From contig JAICMT010000128.1 of the NCBI GenBank assembly GCA_025929125.1, positions 1-5,644 on the forward strand: a stretch of 5,644 nucleotides of DNA, in the 5' to 3' direction. The notes beneath the pieces are model-generated. The model was not told the origin of the DNA and made no database searches. It worked only from the letters and a program-made list of their open reading frames with translations. A program made the position numbers and the translations under genes. This DNA is from Acidobacteriaceae bacterium (GTDB lineage Bacteria; Acidobacteriota; Terriglobia; Terriglobales; Acidobacteriaceae). Numbering within the stretch: position 1 is the stretch's first letter; each line of letters opens with the position of its first letter. Below are positions 4,282-5,644 of the stretch, in pieces.

Positions 4282-5644
4282 GAGAGACAGAGAACAGGGA
4301 ACAGGAAGCAGTGAACAGCATTCCGCAAGGCGCTCAGATCGTGACCGAGATCGCCGCTGCCAAGCCGCGGCTCTCGCTAGCCGCGGTGCGGGCGAAGCTG
4401 GACGGTAAGAGCGGCAAGCGCTACTGGCAGAGCCTGGATGAGCTGGCGGAGACGCCGGGCTTCGTCGAGATGCTGGAAGAGGAATTTCCCCGGCAGGCTG
4501 GGGCAGCGCCCAACGAGTGGGTGGATGCGGTAAGCCGACGCGGATTCCTGAAGGTGATGGGCGCATCGCTGGCGCTGGCCGGCATGGCGGGCTGCACCAA
4601 GCAGCCGGACGAGCCGATCATGCCCTACGTAAAGCAGCCCGAGGACCTGGTGTTGGGCAAGCCGATGTACTTCGCGTCGGCATTCCCGTTCCCCACCGGA
4701 GCCATTCCGGTGCTGGTGAAGTCCGATGCCTTCCGCCCCATCAAGGTGGACGGAAACCCGGACCACCCGATGGCCCGGGGCAAGTCGGATGCCATTGTGC
4801 AGGCCACGCTGCTGGAGCTCTACGATCCGGACCGTTCCAAGGAAGTGAAATTCCGCGGCGAGAACAGCGAATTTGGCGAGTTCCAGCGCGCCTTCACCGC
4901 GGCAGTCAACCAGACGCAAGGCGGCCAGGGCATTTACTTCCTGTCGGAGACGATTACCTCGCCAACGCTGGCGGCGCAGTGGAAACAGGTGCAGCAGAAG
5001 TTTCCGCAGGCGAAGCTGGTGCAGTGGGATCCGGTCAATCGTGACTCGGCTATGGCGGCTTCGAAGGCGCACTTCGGTTCGTACACCGACGCGCAATACA
5101 AGCTTGAGAACGCGGACATCATTCTGTCGCTCGACTCGGATTTTCTGGGCGGCATTCAGTTCCCGGGCTTCCTGCCCATGGCGGCAGCCTACGCGGCGCG
5201 GCATCGCTATAACCCGGAGGACGCGAGTGCGGTGATGAACCGCATGTACGCGGTGGAGACCATGCCCACCGTGACCGGCTTCAAGGCCGAGCACAGGCTG
5301 GCGCTGAAGCCCAGTGAGGTGGTGGCGTTCGCGCAGGCGCTGGCTGGCGGAGGCCAGTTCCAGTCGTCGTCGAACCCCGATGCGGCAAAATTCATGGCCG
5401 CACTCTCGGCGGACCTGAAGAAGGCCGGCGGACGTTGCGTTGTGATCCCGGGCGAGCAGGCCCCGCCGGCCGTGCATTTGGCGGCGTTCCAGCTGAATCA
5501 GGCGCTCGGAGCAGTGGGCAAGACGGTGGTCTATGGCGACACCGTGAACCCGATGCCAAGTGAGCAGACGGCGGACCTGAAGTCTTTGGTTGCCGACATG
5601 AACGCGGGCAAGGTGCAGTGGCTGGTGGTGCTGGGTGGGAACCC
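4278..5644 (+). CDS. actB: Alternative complex III subunit ActB, iron-sulfur/molybdopterin-like protein (C-terminus outside window)
   Basis: The first 455 residues of a protein that in this family runs to about 1000. The N-terminus carries the extended Tat-type leader of MoCo/4Fe-4S proteins: YWQSLDELAETPGFVEMLEE (49-68), then SRRGFLK (86-92) with the twin Arg at 87-88, a hydrophobic stretch, and a lipobox-like LAGMAGC ending at Cys106, so the mature protein may be a lipoprotein. The molybdopterin-oxidoreductase-like domain follows (VDGNPDHPMARGKSDAIVQA at 157-176). It lacks the N-terminal Cys cluster of true molybdoenzymes, as expected for ActB, which is thought to have lost the cofactor. 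The ferredoxin-like part with iron-sulfur clusters should lie beyond the window. Tat export of the folded protein puts it in the periplasm, beside ActA. The ATG at 4278 overlaps the actA stop. GTG at 4311, after AGGAAG, is an alternative start that would remove 11 repeat-encoded residues. Confidence 0.92.
   Translation, partial: MRETENREQEAVNSIPQGAQIVTEIAAAKPRLSLAAVRAKLDGKSGKRYWQSLDELAETPGFVEMLEEEFPRQAGAAPNEWVDAVSRRGFLKVMGASLALAGMAGCTKQPDEPIMPYVKQPEDLVLGKPMYFASAFPFPTGAIPVLVKSDAFRPIKVDGNPDHPMARGKSDAIVQATLLELYDPDRSKEVKFRGENSEFGEFQRAFTAAVNQTQGGQGIYFLSETITSPTLAAQWKQVQQKFPQAKLVQWDPVNRDSAMAASKAHFGSYTDAQYKLENADIILSLDSDFLGGIQFPGFLPMAAAYAARHRYNPEDASAVMNRMYAVETMPTVTGFKAEHRLALKPSEVVAFAQALAGGGQFQSSSNPDAAKFMAALSADLKKAGGRCVVIPGEQAPPAVHLAAFQLNQALGAVGKTVVYGDTVNPMPSEQTADLKSLVADMNAGKVQWLVVLGGN
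4282..4316 (+). repeat. Degenerate heptamer tandem repeat, consensus AGNGAAC, at the actA/actB junction
   Basis: Read in sevens, the sequence is GAGAGAC (4282-4288), AGAGAAC (4289-4295), AGGGAAC (4296-4302), AGGAAGC (4303-4309), AGTGAAC (4310-4316), followed by AGC. Four units match closely and the first loosely. The repeat begins right after the actA stop and fills the first residues of the ActB frame. It resembles the heptanucleotide short tandem repeats known from cyanobacterial intergenic DNA, though the relation is only by appearance. Confidence 0.6.

Noticed and set aside
3571..4566. Long minus-strand open frame opposite actA and the start of actB
   Set aside because: Antisense shadow of a high-GC gene; its Arg/Ala/His-rich translation has no domain, while the plus strand has five heme motifs.
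4377..5477. Minus-strand open frame of 366 codons opposite actB
   Set aside because: Same reason: high third-position GC opens the antisense frame. The His/Arg/Leu-rich translation lacks any recognisable motif and ActB is clear on the plus strand.
1..5644. CRISPR arrays, tRNA or rRNA genes, insertion sequences
   Set aside because: No regularly spaced repeats, no tRNA-like fold or rRNA sequence, no transposase and no terminal inverted repeats with target duplications were seen.

Overview
The window is high-GC bacterial DNA and most resembles Acidobacteriota (Terriglobia). The main reasons are an actA-actB pair of alternative complex III (ACIII) and a secreted protein with a domain layout I associate with that phylum. 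The assignment rests on recognised protein style, not on a database search. Gene order from left to right is: a phospholipase D/cardiolipin synthase-like gene (minus strand, cut by the left edge), dut (minus), a small two-helix membrane protein (plus), a secreted Gly/Pro-rich protein (minus), a 563-bp divergent control region, actA (plus), and actB (plus, cut by the right edge).

Left part (1-1434): dut encodes a complete 147-residue trimeric-type dUTPase with all five family motifs. Beyond its stop lies an imperfect inverted repeat, then a membrane-anchored phospholipase D-family protein in the same direction. Its first HKD motif carries Glu where Lys is usual, and its second HKD motif is outside the window.

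Middle (1435-3345): a 90-bp divergent gap separates dut from a 95-residue protein with two predicted transmembrane helices, which looks less GC-rich than its surroundings. It converges on a 307-residue exported protein with a signal peptide, a conserved-looking domain near residues 50-135, a long Gly/Pro/Ser/Thr linker and a short C-terminal block. The gap between that gene and actA holds no convincing gene. It does hold several inverted repeats, a good extended -10 promoter sequence flanked by an inverted repeat, and a compact hairpin in the likely actA leader.

Right part (3346-5644): actA encodes a membrane-anchored pentaheme cytochrome c. actB overlaps it by four bases and encodes the large iron-sulfur/molybdopterin-like subunit with an extended twin-arginine signal and a lipobox-like Cys. 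Together they start an operon for a quinol:cytochrome c (or quinol:oxidase) electron-transfer complex that replaces cytochrome bc1. The remaining act genes should lie to the right. I found no wholly new system. The points most worth a second look are the long insert between hemes 4 and 5 of ActA, a degenerate heptamer tandem repeat at the actA/actB junction, the HKD variant, and the structured act control region.
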